Shown in pieces: positions 30,903 to 39,270 of a stretch of 40,271 nt of DNA. The position numbers and the translations under genes are program-made. Under the pieces are notes generated by a model, which was given only the letters and a program-made list of their open reading frames with translations, was not told the origin of the DNA and searched no databases. The stretch is from GCA-002779465 sp964596535 (lineage in GTDB: Bacteria > Desulfobacterota > Desulfobacteria > Desulfobacterales > UBA2156), in the NCBI GenBank assembly GCA_964596535.1, contig CAZQUR010000013.1, forward strand, positions 1 through 40,271, written 5' to 3'. Numbering within the stretch: position 1 is the first letter of the stretch; the number at the start of each line of letters is the position of its first letter.

Positions 30903-33098
30903 TCAGGCGAGATCGAAGCGGTCAAGGTTCATGACCTTGTTCCACGCCGCAACAAAGTCCTTCACGAACTTCTCCTGGGAGTCGTCACATCCGTAGACTT
31001 CCGCCAGGGCCCGGAGCTGGGAGTTCGCGCCGAAGATGAGGTCGACCCGGGTGCCGGTCCACTTGTGCTCGCCGCTCTTGCGATCACGCCCCTCGAACAC
31101 GTCTTCATCTTCCGGGGTCGGCTTCCAGGTCGTGTCCATGTCGAGCAGGTTCACGAAGAAGTCGTTTGTGAGGGTCTCGGGCCGCCGGGTGAAAACGCCG
31201 TGCCGGGACTCTCCGTAGTTGACATTCAGAACGCGCATGCCGCCGACGAGCACCGTCATCTCCGGGGCGGTCAGGGTCAGCAATTGCGCCCGATCGACGA
31301 GCAGTTCTTCCGCCGATACGGCGTATTTGGCTTTCTGGTAGTTCCGGAATCCGTCCGCCACCGGTTCGAGTACGGCGAATGATTCCACATCGGTTTGCTC
31401 CTGCGTCGCATCCGTGCGCCCCGGCGAAAAGGGAACGGGCACATCATGACCGGCATTCTTCGCCGCCTCTTCGACGCCTGCGCATCCGCCCAGGACAATC
31501 ACGTCGGCAAGCGACACCTTCCTCCCGCCCGACTGTGCGCTGTTGAACGCTTTTTGGATTCCCTCAAGGGTCTGCAGCACGGTCTTCAGATGGGCCGGCT
31601 GGTTGACTTCCCAATCCTTCTGCGGGGCAAGTCGGATGCGGGCCCCGTTCGCCCCGCCGCGCTTGTCGGAACCGCGGAACGTGGAGGCCGACGCCCAGGC
31701 GATCGAGACCAGCTGGGAGACCGAAAGGCCCGAGGCAAGGATTTTGCCTTTGAGGTCCGCGATGTCTCTTTCGTCGATGAGCTCATGGTCGACGGCGGGC
31801 ACCGGGTCCTGCCAGATCAGCTCTTCGGCCGGAATTTCCGGACCGAGATAGCGCGAGCGGGGCCCCATGTCGCGGTGGGTCAATTTGAACCAGGCACGGG
31901 CGAAGGCGTCGGCGAATTCTTCGGGGTTCTCCAGGTAGCGCCGCGCGATGGGCTCGTAGATCGGGTCGTAGCGAAGAGAGAGATCCGCCGTGGTCATCAT
32001 CGGCCGGTGCTTTTTCGACGGGTCGTGCGCATCGACCACCATGTCCTCTTCGGCCACGTCCTTTGCCAGCCACTGATACGCGCCGGCGGGACTCTTGACC
32101 CGTTCCCACTCGTACTTGAACAGCACCTTCAGATAGCCCATGTCCCATCGGGTCGGGTTCGGCTTCCAGGCGCCCTCGATGCCGCTGCTGATCGTATCGC
32201 CGCCTTTGCCGCTGCCGAAGCTGCTTTTCCAGCCGAGCCCCTGCTGTTCTATGGGGGCGGCTTCGGGCTCCGGCCCCACATGGGACGCAGAGCCGGCGCC
32301 ATGGCATTTGCCGAAGGTGTGGCCGCCGGCCACGAGCGCAACGGTCTCTTCGTCGTTCATGGCCATGCGCGCAAAGGTCTCGCGGACATCCCGGCCCGAG
32401 GCGACCGGATCCGGGTTGCCGTTCGGGCCCTCCGGGTTCACATAGATCAGGCCCATCTGCACGGCGGCAAGCGGATTTTCGAGATCGCGGTCGCCGGAGT
32501 AGCGCTGGTCGCCGAGCCATTCGTCCTCGGAGCCCCAGTAAATGTCCTCTTCCGGCTCCCAGACGTCCTCGCGCCCGCCGGCGAAGCCGAAGGTCGCAAA
32601 CCCCATCGACTCCAACGCGCAGTTGCCGGCGAGGATCATGAGATCGGCCCAGGAGATCTTCCGGCCGTATTTCTGCTTGATGGGCCAGAGGAGACGGCGC
32701 GCCTTGTCAAGGTTCACGTTGTCGGGCCAGCTGTTGAGGGGAGCCAGGCGCTGCGAGCCGGACCCCGCGCCCCCGCGGCCGTCGCCCATGCGATAGGTGC
32801 CGGCGCTGTGCCACGCCATCCGGATGAAAAGCGGTCCGTAGTGGCCGTAGTCGGCCGGCCACCAGTCCTGGGAGTCGGTCATCAGGGCATAAAGATCTTT
32901 CTTCACGGCCTGCAGGTCGAGTTTTTTGAATTCCTCCGTGTAATTGAACCCCCCGCCCATGGGATTGCTCAAGTGAGAATGCTGATGCAGGATCTTTAGG
33001 TTCACCTGATTCGGCCACCACTCCCGGTTCGAGGTGCCGCCGCCGGCAATGGATTTACTTCTCGTGCCCGTTACCGGACATTTGCTATCTTCATTCAT
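30903..33098 (-). CDS. katG: Catalase-peroxidase KatG
   Basis: A 731-residue bifunctional heme enzyme that removes H2O2. The distal site is R93-M-A-W96-H97 (IRMAWHSAGTYR) and the proximal histidine is in VALVAGGHTFGKCHG. The Met-Tyr-Trp adduct residues are present: W96, the Tyr in GLIYVNPEGPNG, and the Met in WDMGYLKVLF. Both the N- and C-terminal peroxidase-like halves are full length. AAGGAGAG precedes the ATG. Codon use looks richer in GCG and CGC than in neighbouring genes, which would fit horizontal acquisition; I judged this by eye. It is the second gene of the perR operon. Confidence 0.97.
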   Translation of the reverse strand: MNEDSKCPVTGTRSKSIAGGGTSNREWWPNQVNLKILHQHSHLSNPMGGGFNYTEEFKKLDLQAVKKDLYALMTDSQDWWPADYGHYGPLFIRMAWHSAGTYRMGDGRGGAGSGSQRLAPLNSWPDNVNLDKARRLLWPIKQKYGRKISWADLMILAGNCALESMGFATFGFAGGREDVWEPEEDIYWGSEDEWLGDQRYSGDRDLENPLAAVQMGLIYVNPEGPNGNPDPVASGRDVRETFARMAMNDEETVALVAGGHTFGKCHGAGSASHVGPEPEAAPIEQQGLGWKSSFGSGKGGDTISSGIEGAWKPNPTRWDMGYLKVLFKYEWERVKSPAGAYQWLAKDVAEEDMVVDAHDPSKKHRPMMTTADLSLRYDPIYEPIARRYLENPEEFADAFARAWFKLTHRDMGPRSRYLGPEIPAEELIWQDPVPAVDHELIDERDIADLKGKILASGLSVSQLVSIAWASASTFRGSDKRGGANGARIRLAPQKDWEVNQPAHLKTVLQTLEGIQKAFNSAQSGGRKVSLADVIVLGGCAGVEEAAKNAGHDVPVPFSPGRTDATQEQTDVESFAVLEPVADGFRNYQKAKYAVSAEELLVDRAQLLTLTAPEMTVLVGGMRVLNVNYGESRHGVFTRRPETLTNDFFVNLLDMDTTWKPTPEDEDVFEGRDRKSGEHKWTGTRVDLIFGANSQLRALAEVYGCDDSQEKFVKDFVAAWNKVMNLDRFDLA

Positions 33099-33280
33099 CT
33101 GAACTCTCCTTTCCTTTCAAATTTGATGACTTCGTCCCGTATGCGCCCTACCCCTTTGTGTGTACCACCTGCTCAGGAATCCGGTGGCGGTTCCGATGGG
33201 TCCGTTTTTCAATCGACGGATCGTTCTGAATCGGGGAGCGGGCCCCGGGGCCTGCGGTCAGGGCATTCGGCTTCAATTGT

Positions 33281-33742
33281 TCATTCTTGCCCCCTGTCCG
33301 GATCGTTTTGTTTTTGACACTTGTGGCAAATCCCAAAAAAATCGAGGCGATGGGTCAGAATCTGGAAACCGGTTGCGGCCGCCACAGCCCGGGTGATATC
33401 CTGAATCCCACCCACCGCCGGATCGACAATGGCCCTGCACCGGATGCAGACCGCATGGGGATGCGGATAGGGACGGTTTCCGTCATAACGATTCCTGCCG
33501 TCGGGGAAACCCAGCTCCAGCGCTTCTCCAAGGGACTTGAGAACAAGTACGTTCCGGTACACCGTGGCCAGGCTCATGGTGGGAAACGCTTCTTTCAGCC
33601 GACTAAAGATTTCCTCCACACTCGGATGGCCTTCGCTGTGCGCCAGAATTTTTGCGATGGCCATGCGCTGGGGAGTCAGCTTGAAGCCCCCCTTGCGAAG
33701 CTTTTCGACGATGGTCGGATATCGTTTGTGAGGCTCCGTCAT
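33281..33742 (-). CDS. perR: Fur-family peroxide regulator, PerR-like
   Basis: A 153-residue Fur-family repressor. The winged helix is in residues 8-85 (GFKLTPQRMAIAKIL, PTMSLATVYRNVLVLKSLG). The structural zinc site is C99/C102 and C139/C142. The regulatory metal ligands fit PerR: H39, D87, H94, H96 and D107, where D107 matches the Asp (not Glu) of PerR. PerR senses H2O2 by oxidation of its metal-bound histidines. Gene order perR-katG-bfr-prx supports the call. I start at 33742 (GGAAG upstream); an ATG six codons earlier has no good ribosome-binding site. Confidence 0.88.
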   Translation of the reverse strand: MTEPHKRYPTIVEKLRKGGFKLTPQRMAIAKILAHSEGHPSVEEIFSRLKEAFPTMSLATVYRNVLVLKSLGEALELGFPDGRNRYDGNRPYPHPHAVCIRCRAIVDPAVGGIQDITRAVAAATGFQILTHRLDFFGICHKCQKQNDPDRGQE

Positions 33743-33780
33743 TGTGCTTCCAAAGTTCATGTTGGATATCGATTATTAAT

Positions 33781-33795
33781 AAATAATAATTATCA
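33781..33795 (-). promoter_or_regulatory. Fur/PerR box upstream of perR
   Basis: AAATAATAATTATCA matches the 7-1-7 consensus TGATAAT-N-ATTATCA at all but two of its fixed positions. It overlaps the predicted -10 box of the perR promoter, the position expected for autorepression. Confidence 0.7.
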
Positions 33796-33822
33796 TTTAG
33801 AATAAATATGCGAACCTGTCAA
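33794..33822 (-). promoter_or_regulatory. Sigma-70 promoter of the perR operon
   Basis: On the minus strand a perfect TTGACA (33817-33822) is followed after 17 nt by TAAATG (33794-33799). The whole region is very AT-rich. No other good promoter is visible before katG, so perR, katG, bfr and prx are probably one transcript. Confidence 0.55.
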
Positions 33823-33863
33823 GGAATTTCAAAGGACACGGGTGTATTTTTTGGACCGGGCCC

Positions 33864-34964
33864 TCAGGGGGCGGGACGGGATTCCGGATCCAAAGACGGT
33901 GGTGGAACAGCGGCGGGCATTTCAAGGTCGTTTGCCTCCACCTGGCGCGCATAGACAATGCGTGAGACCGGGACCAGGACCGCTTGTTCGGCGATGCGGG
34001 GAAGCCTGTCCCGAAGCACCCTGTAGGTCACCCGGTTGGGATGGGCAATGCCCACGGCTGTTCCGTGTCTCCGGGCATATGCCAGGAGCCGGTCGAGCTG
34101 TTTTTCAATGGATTTCGCCTCGGGAACATGATCCAGAAACACATCCCGACGGGTAAAATCGAGGCCGATGGCCCGGGCCGCCCGGCCGGCAGCGCTTTTG
34201 GAGGTGGTGCGGCTGTCCACGAAAAAAAGCCCCCGTTCCTTGAGCACCGTAAAAAGCAGGATCATTTTGTCGTAATCGGATGTGATTGCCGAGCCCATAT
34301 GATTGTTCACCCCCTTGACATCGGGGAGGGTATCGAGAGCATCGACGAGTCGGCGCAAAAAGGTTTCCGGTGTCATGTCGACGAGAAGCGCCCCGGGGCC
34401 CGGGTCCATCCGGGGGTATTCCACCGGCTCCATGGGGATATGGAGCATGACTTCGTTAGGGGTGACCGCTGCGGCCTCAGCGATGGCTTTTTCAAAGGGG
34501 CTGTGGGGCAGAATGGAAAACGTCAGCGGAAACCCTAAGTCGATGAACGCTTGGGCGCGCTGCCGGTCATACCCCAGGTCATCGATGATGATGGCGATTT
34601 TGGGCGGCTTTTTAGGAGGAGGCAGTTTCGGAAGGGATTCCCATTCCGGCTCCAGATCGTCTTCTTCCGGAAAGATCTCAAAGGGAGGCACCGCATCCGA
34701 CGGCAACCGGGTCTCGGACCCGGCCGGTTCTCCGGCGGACATGTGAAGGGCCGGGTTCGCCCGCCCCAGGCGGAGCACGCCCGCCAGCACCATAATCCCG
34801 GCCACTGCCCCGACAAACAGGACCAGGATCGCTTGCTTGGCCTTAAACCGCTTCAAGTCTTTCGGAAGTCTTCCGCCTTTTTCGGAAGAGGCGCGCTTTT
34901 GACCGGGACCGACTGAACTATCCCCGGATATTTTTGAAGATTTCAAAGCTGATGAGCGTTTCAA
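33864..34964 (-). CDS. Divergent polysaccharide deacetylase family protein (YibQ/DUF610-type)
   Basis: A 366-residue protein. A lysine/arginine-rich cytoplasmic lead of about 43 residues precedes one transmembrane helix (ILVLFVGAVAGIMVLAGVL). A proline-rich linker and a periplasmic NodB-like barrel follow: IAIIIDDLGYD, ILPHSPF, MLHIPMEP, GVNNHMGS, FVDSRT. DD...H...NNHMGSA is the DUF610 pattern; E. coli yibQ lies beside envC, as here. The substrate is probably cell-wall related. The frame begins with TTG at 34964, overlapping ctpA by 47 nt, without a clear ribosome-binding site, so the exact start is uncertain. Confidence 0.85.
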   Translation of the reverse strand: MKRSSALKSSKISGDSSVGPGQKRASSEKGGRLPKDLKRFKAKQAILVLFVGAVAGIMVLAGVLRLGRANPALHMSAGEPAGSETRLPSDAVPPFEIFPEEDDLEPEWESLPKLPPPKKPPKIAIIIDDLGYDRQRAQAFIDLGFPLTFSILPHSPFEKAIAEAAAVTPNEVMLHIPMEPVEYPRMDPGPGALLVDMTPETFLRRLVDALDTLPDVKGVNNHMGSAITSDYDKMILLFTVLKERGLFFVDSRTTSKSAAGRAARAIGLDFTRRDVFLDHVPEAKSIEKQLDRLLAYARRHGTAVGIAHPNRVTYRVLRDRLPRIAEQAVLVPVSRIVYARQVEANDLEMPAAVPPPSLDPESRPAP

Positions 34965-36288
34965 GGGCGCGCCGCACCTGATAGTCCTTTTTCAACATCT
35001 CGATATCGAGGGGGCCGAAACGGGATCGGCTGTCCGGCCGTTTCGATTCCGGTCCGGTATCCTCCGGAGAATGCAACTCGTCTTCTTCCTTTTCGGGTAC
35101 GGCCTCGAGGTGATTCTTCAAATCCTTTTCCCTGAAAAGTCCGGATGGAATTTTGCTCTTTTCCTTTTCCGCAAGGATCATGGGCTTGACTTCGATGTCC
35201 GGAACAATCCCCTGGGCCTGGATGGATTTTCCGCTGGGCGTGTAATACCGGGCGATGGTGTATTTGAGACCGTACCCGTCCCGGAGGGCCTCCACCGTCT
35301 GGACGGACCCCTTCCCGAAAGAGGACGTCCCCATGATCACCGCTTTCTTATGATCCTGCAGCGCCCCGGCCACGATTTCCGATGCACTGGCGGAACCTTC
35401 GTTGATCAACGCCACGATGGGATACGCCCTTTTCACCTTGTCGGGATGGGCACTGTATGTCCGGTTGTGTTTCTTGTCCCTTCCCTTGATGGAAACCACC
35501 ACCCCTTCTTCCAGAAACACATCCGCCACTTCGATGGCCTGATTCAAAAGCCCGCCGGGGTTGTCCCGAAGATCGACCACAAGGCCTTTGAACCCGTCGG
35601 TGCCGGACTCGAGTTCCTGAAGGGCGGCGGTGAGGTCCCGGGTCGTATTTTCGTTGAAATTGGTGATCCGGACATACCCGTATCCCGGTGTGAGCACCTT
35701 GTATTTGACGCTTTCAATGGGGATGATGTCCCGGATCAAGGTGTATTCCTTGGGTTCGCCCTCCCCTTCCCTGAGGATGGTGATGCGGACCGTTGTCTTT
35801 TTCGGACCCCGCATCCTTTTGACCGCCTCCCACAGGGCCATGCCCTTGGTGGATTCATCGTTGATCTTGATGATCTGATCTCCGGCTTTGATGCCGGCCT
35901 TGTGGGCAGGCGTCCCCTCAATGGGGGAAATGACGGTAAGCATCCCTTTTTCAAGGGTGATCACAATGCCGATCCCTCCGAATTCCCCCCGGGTATCCAC
36001 CTGAAGTTCTTTGAAGGCTTCCGGGGGAAGGAAGGAGGAGTGGGGGTCCAGGCTGTTCACCATCCCATGGATGGCCTTTTCGATCAAATCCTTGGAATCG
36101 ACGGGATCCACGTAATTCTTTTCGATCAGTTCGATGATATCGGAAAAAAGCTTAAGCCCCTGGTACGTTTCCTCGCTTTCCGCCCAGGGTGTCGGCCCCA
36201 TGGACGGGACGACGGCCCAGCACGCGGCGATGACCCCGACAATCAGGACCCATTTCCATCTCAACGGATTTATCTTTTTCAGGCGCAT
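34918..36288 (-). CDS. ctpA: Carboxy-terminal processing protease CtpA (S41)
   Basis: A 456-residue exported protease with an N-terminal membrane/signal segment (WKWVLIVGVIAACWAVV). A PDZ domain follows (about 100-175, GIVITLEKGML...GIKAGDQIIKIND). The S41 catalytic core carries the nucleophile Ser in GSASASE (298-304) and K326 in FGKG, and YGYVRITNF and VVDLRDNPGGLL are typical. CtpA trims periplasmic proteins, including cell-wall hydrolases. AAAGGAG precedes the ATG at 36288. It follows the EnvC-like gene by 11 nt, so it probably works in the same division and cell-wall module. Confidence 0.94.
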   Translation of the reverse strand: MRLKKINPLRWKWVLIVGVIAACWAVVPSMGPTPWAESEETYQGLKLFSDIIELIEKNYVDPVDSKDLIEKAIHGMVNSLDPHSSFLPPEAFKELQVDTRGEFGGIGIVITLEKGMLTVISPIEGTPAHKAGIKAGDQIIKINDESTKGMALWEAVKRMRGPKKTTVRITILREGEGEPKEYTLIRDIIPIESVKYKVLTPGYGYVRITNFNENTTRDLTAALQELESGTDGFKGLVVDLRDNPGGLLNQAIEVADVFLEEGVVVSIKGRDKKHNRTYSAHPDKVKRAYPIVALINEGSASASEIVAGALQDHKKAVIMGTSSFGKGSVQTVEALRDGYGLKYTIARYYTPSGKSIQAQGIVPDIEVKPMILAEKEKSKIPSGLFREKDLKNHLEAVPEKEEDELHSPEDTGPESKRPDSRSRFGPLDIEMLKKDYQVRRALETLISFEIFKNIRG

Positions 36289-36299
36289 CGGATTCTCCT

Positions 36300-37712
36300 T
36301 TAATTCACTTTCAGCCAACCTGCAGGATCGATAGGCTTTTCATGGTGGCGGACTTCAAAATACAGAGTCGGCCCGCCGTCCGTCTCCGCATCTCCCGTCG
36401 TGGCGATGATCTCCCCGGATTCCACCCTTTCCTCACTTTTCTTGAACAACTCGAGTGCATGGGCGTAAACGGTAAAAAACCCTTCTCCATGGTCGATGAT
36501 CACCAGGTTTCCATACCCCCTGAACCAGTCCGAGAAGACCACCTTTCCGTCAAAAACCGCTTTGACGGGAGATCCCGGCATGGTTTCGATTTCAATCCCG
36601 TTGCGCCGGGCCTTCATGCGAAGCCGCGGGGTTTCATATGTCCCGAATCTGGCGATGATCTTACCGTTAACGGGCATGGGAAGCAACCCCTTCATGGCGG
36701 AAAAGGAACCGCCTTTCGGTTGAACGGATTTGTCCTGCTTCGCCCGTTGCCGGAAATCCTCCAGGATGCGTTCCAGCCGGAGGGCGGATCGCTTAAGGTC
36801 CTCAATGGCGGCCAGTTGGAGCGCTTTCTGGCTCCGGATGCTTTCCAGCAAATGGGCCTGTTTCTTCTTTTCCGCGGCCATCTTCTGCATTTGCTCTCCG
36901 TAGGCATCTTCCAGGGCCAGTTTTTCCTGCTTTTTGTCTTTTAATTCATTCAACGTTTGGTTTAACGCACGTTTTTTTTCAGAAAGGGCGGACATTACGG
37001 CCTCGTCCTGGGCCAGGATCCGTTGAAAACCCTTTTCCATATAAAGGTATTCATGGACAGACCGGGCGGAAACCAGGAAATGAACGGTTCCCATCTGACG
37101 GAGCTTGTATAAAACCGCCAGCCGTTTCAGCGCATGATTCTTCAGGCGTGCCACCTGGCGGGCAAGGGCTTCCGAACGGCTTTCCAGGGAATCGATCTTT
37201 TTTTCAAGCAGTTCCAGTTGAGACATCATGCGGATCCGCCGCCGGTTCAGGCGGTTCAGGGCGTGCCGGGATTCATCCAGTTCGGAAAGGACGGCGGATT
37301 CCTTTCCGGAAAGCCGCTGTACCCGGCCTTTGCGCTTTTGAATGTCTTCTTCAAGAGCCGACGACTTTTCCTCCAAAAGCCAAATTCGACGCTTCTCCGG
37401 ATCGCCCTTGAAGTCGGGGGAAAGGATGCGAACGTATTCCGGGAGATAGCGGACATACCCGCGGGTTTGGCCGTGGCGCACCTCGAGCCAGCCCTCTTTT
37501 TCGCTTACCACTGCCACCTGGGTGCCGGATTCCAATACGGCGACGACGGCATGGCGGGTGCCGGGACCGCTTCTGACATTCAGCCGGCTCGCCAATACGA
37601 CACCCACCGGTGTCGTTTCCCCGGCCCGGGTAAAGGACGGGCTCAGGGCACCGATGGCCGCCGCCAGGATGAGGGTCAGCGCTTTAAAAACCCCTTGAGA
37701 GAAAGATAACAT
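36300..37712 (-). CDS. EnvC-like murein hydrolase activator: SH3b, coiled coil, degenerate LytM
   Basis: A 470-residue exported protein. The signal peptide ends near TRA (30). An SH3-like domain follows (VGVVLASRLNVRSGPGTRH...GWLEVRHGQTRGYV), then a long coiled coil (about 110-340) and a C-terminal M23/LytM domain. The LytM zinc ligands are lost: the usual HxGxD site reads RNGIEIE and HxH reads YAHA. That degeneracy is known for EnvC, which activates amidases and does not cut peptidoglycan itself. It overlaps ftsX by 37 nt, and FtsEX recruits EnvC, so the role is well supported. The N-terminal SH3b domain is an extra compared with E. coli EnvC. Confidence 0.88.
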   Translation of the reverse strand: MLSFSQGVFKALTLILAAAIGALSPSFTRAGETTPVGVVLASRLNVRSGPGTRHAVVAVLESGTQVAVVSEKEGWLEVRHGQTRGYVRYLPEYVRILSPDFKGDPEKRRIWLLEEKSSALEEDIQKRKGRVQRLSGKESAVLSELDESRHALNRLNRRRIRMMSQLELLEKKIDSLESRSEALARQVARLKNHALKRLAVLYKLRQMGTVHFLVSARSVHEYLYMEKGFQRILAQDEAVMSALSEKKRALNQTLNELKDKKQEKLALEDAYGEQMQKMAAEKKKQAHLLESIRSQKALQLAAIEDLKRSALRLERILEDFRQRAKQDKSVQPKGGSFSAMKGLLPMPVNGKIIARFGTYETPRLRMKARRNGIEIETMPGSPVKAVFDGKVVFSDWFRGYGNLVIIDHGEGFFTVYAHALELFKKSEERVESGEIIATTGDAETDGGPTLYFEVRHHEKPIDPAGWLKVN

Positions 37713-38554
37713 CCGATCCAACCCACCAGCATGGCACATCCGAGGATTGAAAACACCGTCGGCGGAGAAAAGTAACGGATGTCGCCGAATCCGACGGGAA
37801 GATATCCCCCGATGCGCCGGGAGGCGATTTCAAACAAAACGTAAAGGGCGGCAAGGCCCACCACGCCCCCCAAAAAGCCCTGAATCAGCCCCTGGATATA
37901 AAAGGGGGCCGTGATGAAACGGTCCGACGCCCCGATGAGCCGCATGATTTCGATTTCCTGCTGACGGGAATACAACACCAGACGAAGGGTATTGGCCACG
38001 ATGAACATGGCAGCCACCGTAAACAGGCCGCCCATGGCGGCGCCTCCGAAACGAAATAAATGGACCAATCCCGTGAAGCGATCCAACCAGACCTTTCCGT
38101 AGGCCACCTCCTCCACGGATGCCATCCCCTGGATCGCCGACACGATCTTTTCGACCCGGTTCGTTTCCAGGGCGGCGGCATCCAGGCTCACCTCGAAGGT
38201 ATCGGGAAGCGGATTCCGGTCCAGGTCCGCCAGAAGGGTATCCAAAATCCGCATTCGCTCTTTCATTCCGGCCAGCCCGGCTTCTTTGGAAATGAACGTG
38301 ACGCCGGAAACCCCTTCGATCCGGCGAATCCGGTCTTCCAGGTTCTTTCGGTCTTTGCCGGAGACATCCGGTTCCAGATATACGAGTACCCGAATTCCGT
38401 GCCGCCATTTTTCCATGAGGGAATTCAAGTTGAGCGCCATGAGGCCGAATGCGGAAACGATCAGCACGGACAAGGCGATGGTGACGGCGGTGATGCCGTT
38501 GAGAAATTTATTGGCCGAAATATCCCGCAGGGCCCTTTGCCAAAAACGATACAT
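37676..38554 (-). CDS. ftsX: Cell-division ABC transporter-like permease FtsX
   Basis: A 292-residue membrane protein with an N-terminal helix (LNGITAVTIALSVLIVSAFGLMAL). A periplasmic loop of about 120 residues follows (VLVYLEPDVSGKDRKNLEDRIR..., FISKEAGL), then three C-terminal helices. The FtsX-type region RQQEIEIMRLIGASDRFITAPFYIQGLIQG contacts FtsE. It couples FtsE ATP hydrolysis to the periplasmic amidase activator EnvC, which is encoded next. The ribosome-binding site is weak, and the 32-nt gap after ftsE suggests co-translation. Confidence 0.94.
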   Translation of the reverse strand: MYRFWQRALRDISANKFLNGITAVTIALSVLIVSAFGLMALNLNSLMEKWRHGIRVLVYLEPDVSGKDRKNLEDRIRRIEGVSGVTFISKEAGLAGMKERMRILDTLLADLDRNPLPDTFEVSLDAAALETNRVEKIVSAIQGMASVEEVAYGKVWLDRFTGLVHLFRFGGAAMGGLFTVAAMFIVANTLRLVLYSRQQEIEIMRLIGASDRFITAPFYIQGLIQGFLGGVVGLAALYVLFEIASRRIGGYLPVGFGDIRYFSPPTVFSILGCAMLVGWIGCYLSLKGFLKR

Positions 38555-38586
38555 TCACTTGTCCGTCCGCACACAGACCGCGTCCG

Positions 38587-39270
38587 CTATCGGCCGGCGA
38601 GCAGTCTTCCCCGTTCCAGATGGATCACCCGGCCGCCGGCGTTTCGGATCAGGTCCCGATCATGGGTGGCCACCAGCAGGGTGCCCCCTTTTCGGTAGTA
38701 TTGTTCCAGAAGAGAAAAGATGACCGACGCCGAATCGGGGTCCAGGCTCCCGGTGGGTTCATCGGCCAGGATGATCTTGGGGTCTCCCACCATGGCCCGG
38801 GCCACGGCCACGCGCTGCTGCTCTCCTCCCGACAGGCTCGGCGGAAACGCATCCGCCTTTTCTTCCATCCCCACGCCCCTCAGGACGCTTTTGACCTTTT
38901 TCTCGATGAACCGACGGGGATGGCCCGCCGCCTCCAGTACCAAGGCCACGTTTTCAAACGCCGTCTTATCCGGAATCAGTTTGTAGTCCTGGAAGATGAT
39001 TCCGAGCTTGCGCCGAAGCTCCGGAATTCGATTCCGGGGAATCCGCAACAGATTCATGCCGTCCACGAGTACCTGCCCCTCACTGGCCGATTCGCCCCGG
39101 TAGATCAGCTTCAAAAGGGTGGTCTTTCCGGCACCGCTGGCGCCGCTGATCAGCACGAATTCATTCTCGTCGATTTCAATGGAAATGTCTGTTAAGGCCG
39201 CCTTGGAACCGAAACGCTTGTGGACGCGATACATGCGGATGATGGGGCGTTCTTTTTCCCCGGGAATCAT
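38587..39270 (-). CDS. ftsE: Cell-division ATP-binding protein FtsE
   Basis: A 227-residue ABC ATPase. Walker A is GASGAGKTT (43-51), then FQDYKLIPDKTAFENV, signature LSGGEQQRVAVARAMV, Walker B IILADEPTGSLDP and the switch H in ATHDRDL. RRKLGIIFQDYKL is typical of FtsE. The ATG overlaps the stop of the TolC-type gene by 4 nt (ATGA). It forms a complex with FtsX at the division septum. Confidence 0.95.
   Translation of the reverse strand: MIPGEKERPIIRMYRVHKRFGSKAALTDISIEIDENEFVLISGASGAGKTTLLKLIYRGESASEGQVLVDGMNLLRIPRNRIPELRRKLGIIFQDYKLIPDKTAFENVALVLEAAGHPRRFIEKKVKSVLRGVGMEEKADAFPPSLSGGEQQRVAVARAMVGDPKIILADEPTGSLDPDSASVIFSLLEQYYRKGGTLLVATHDRDLIRNAGGRVIHLERGRLLAGR

Noticed and set aside
31395..32999. 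Long plus-strand frame (534 codons) opposite katG
   Set aside because: Antisense shadow of a GC-rich, strongly conserved gene; no family features or ribosome-binding site.
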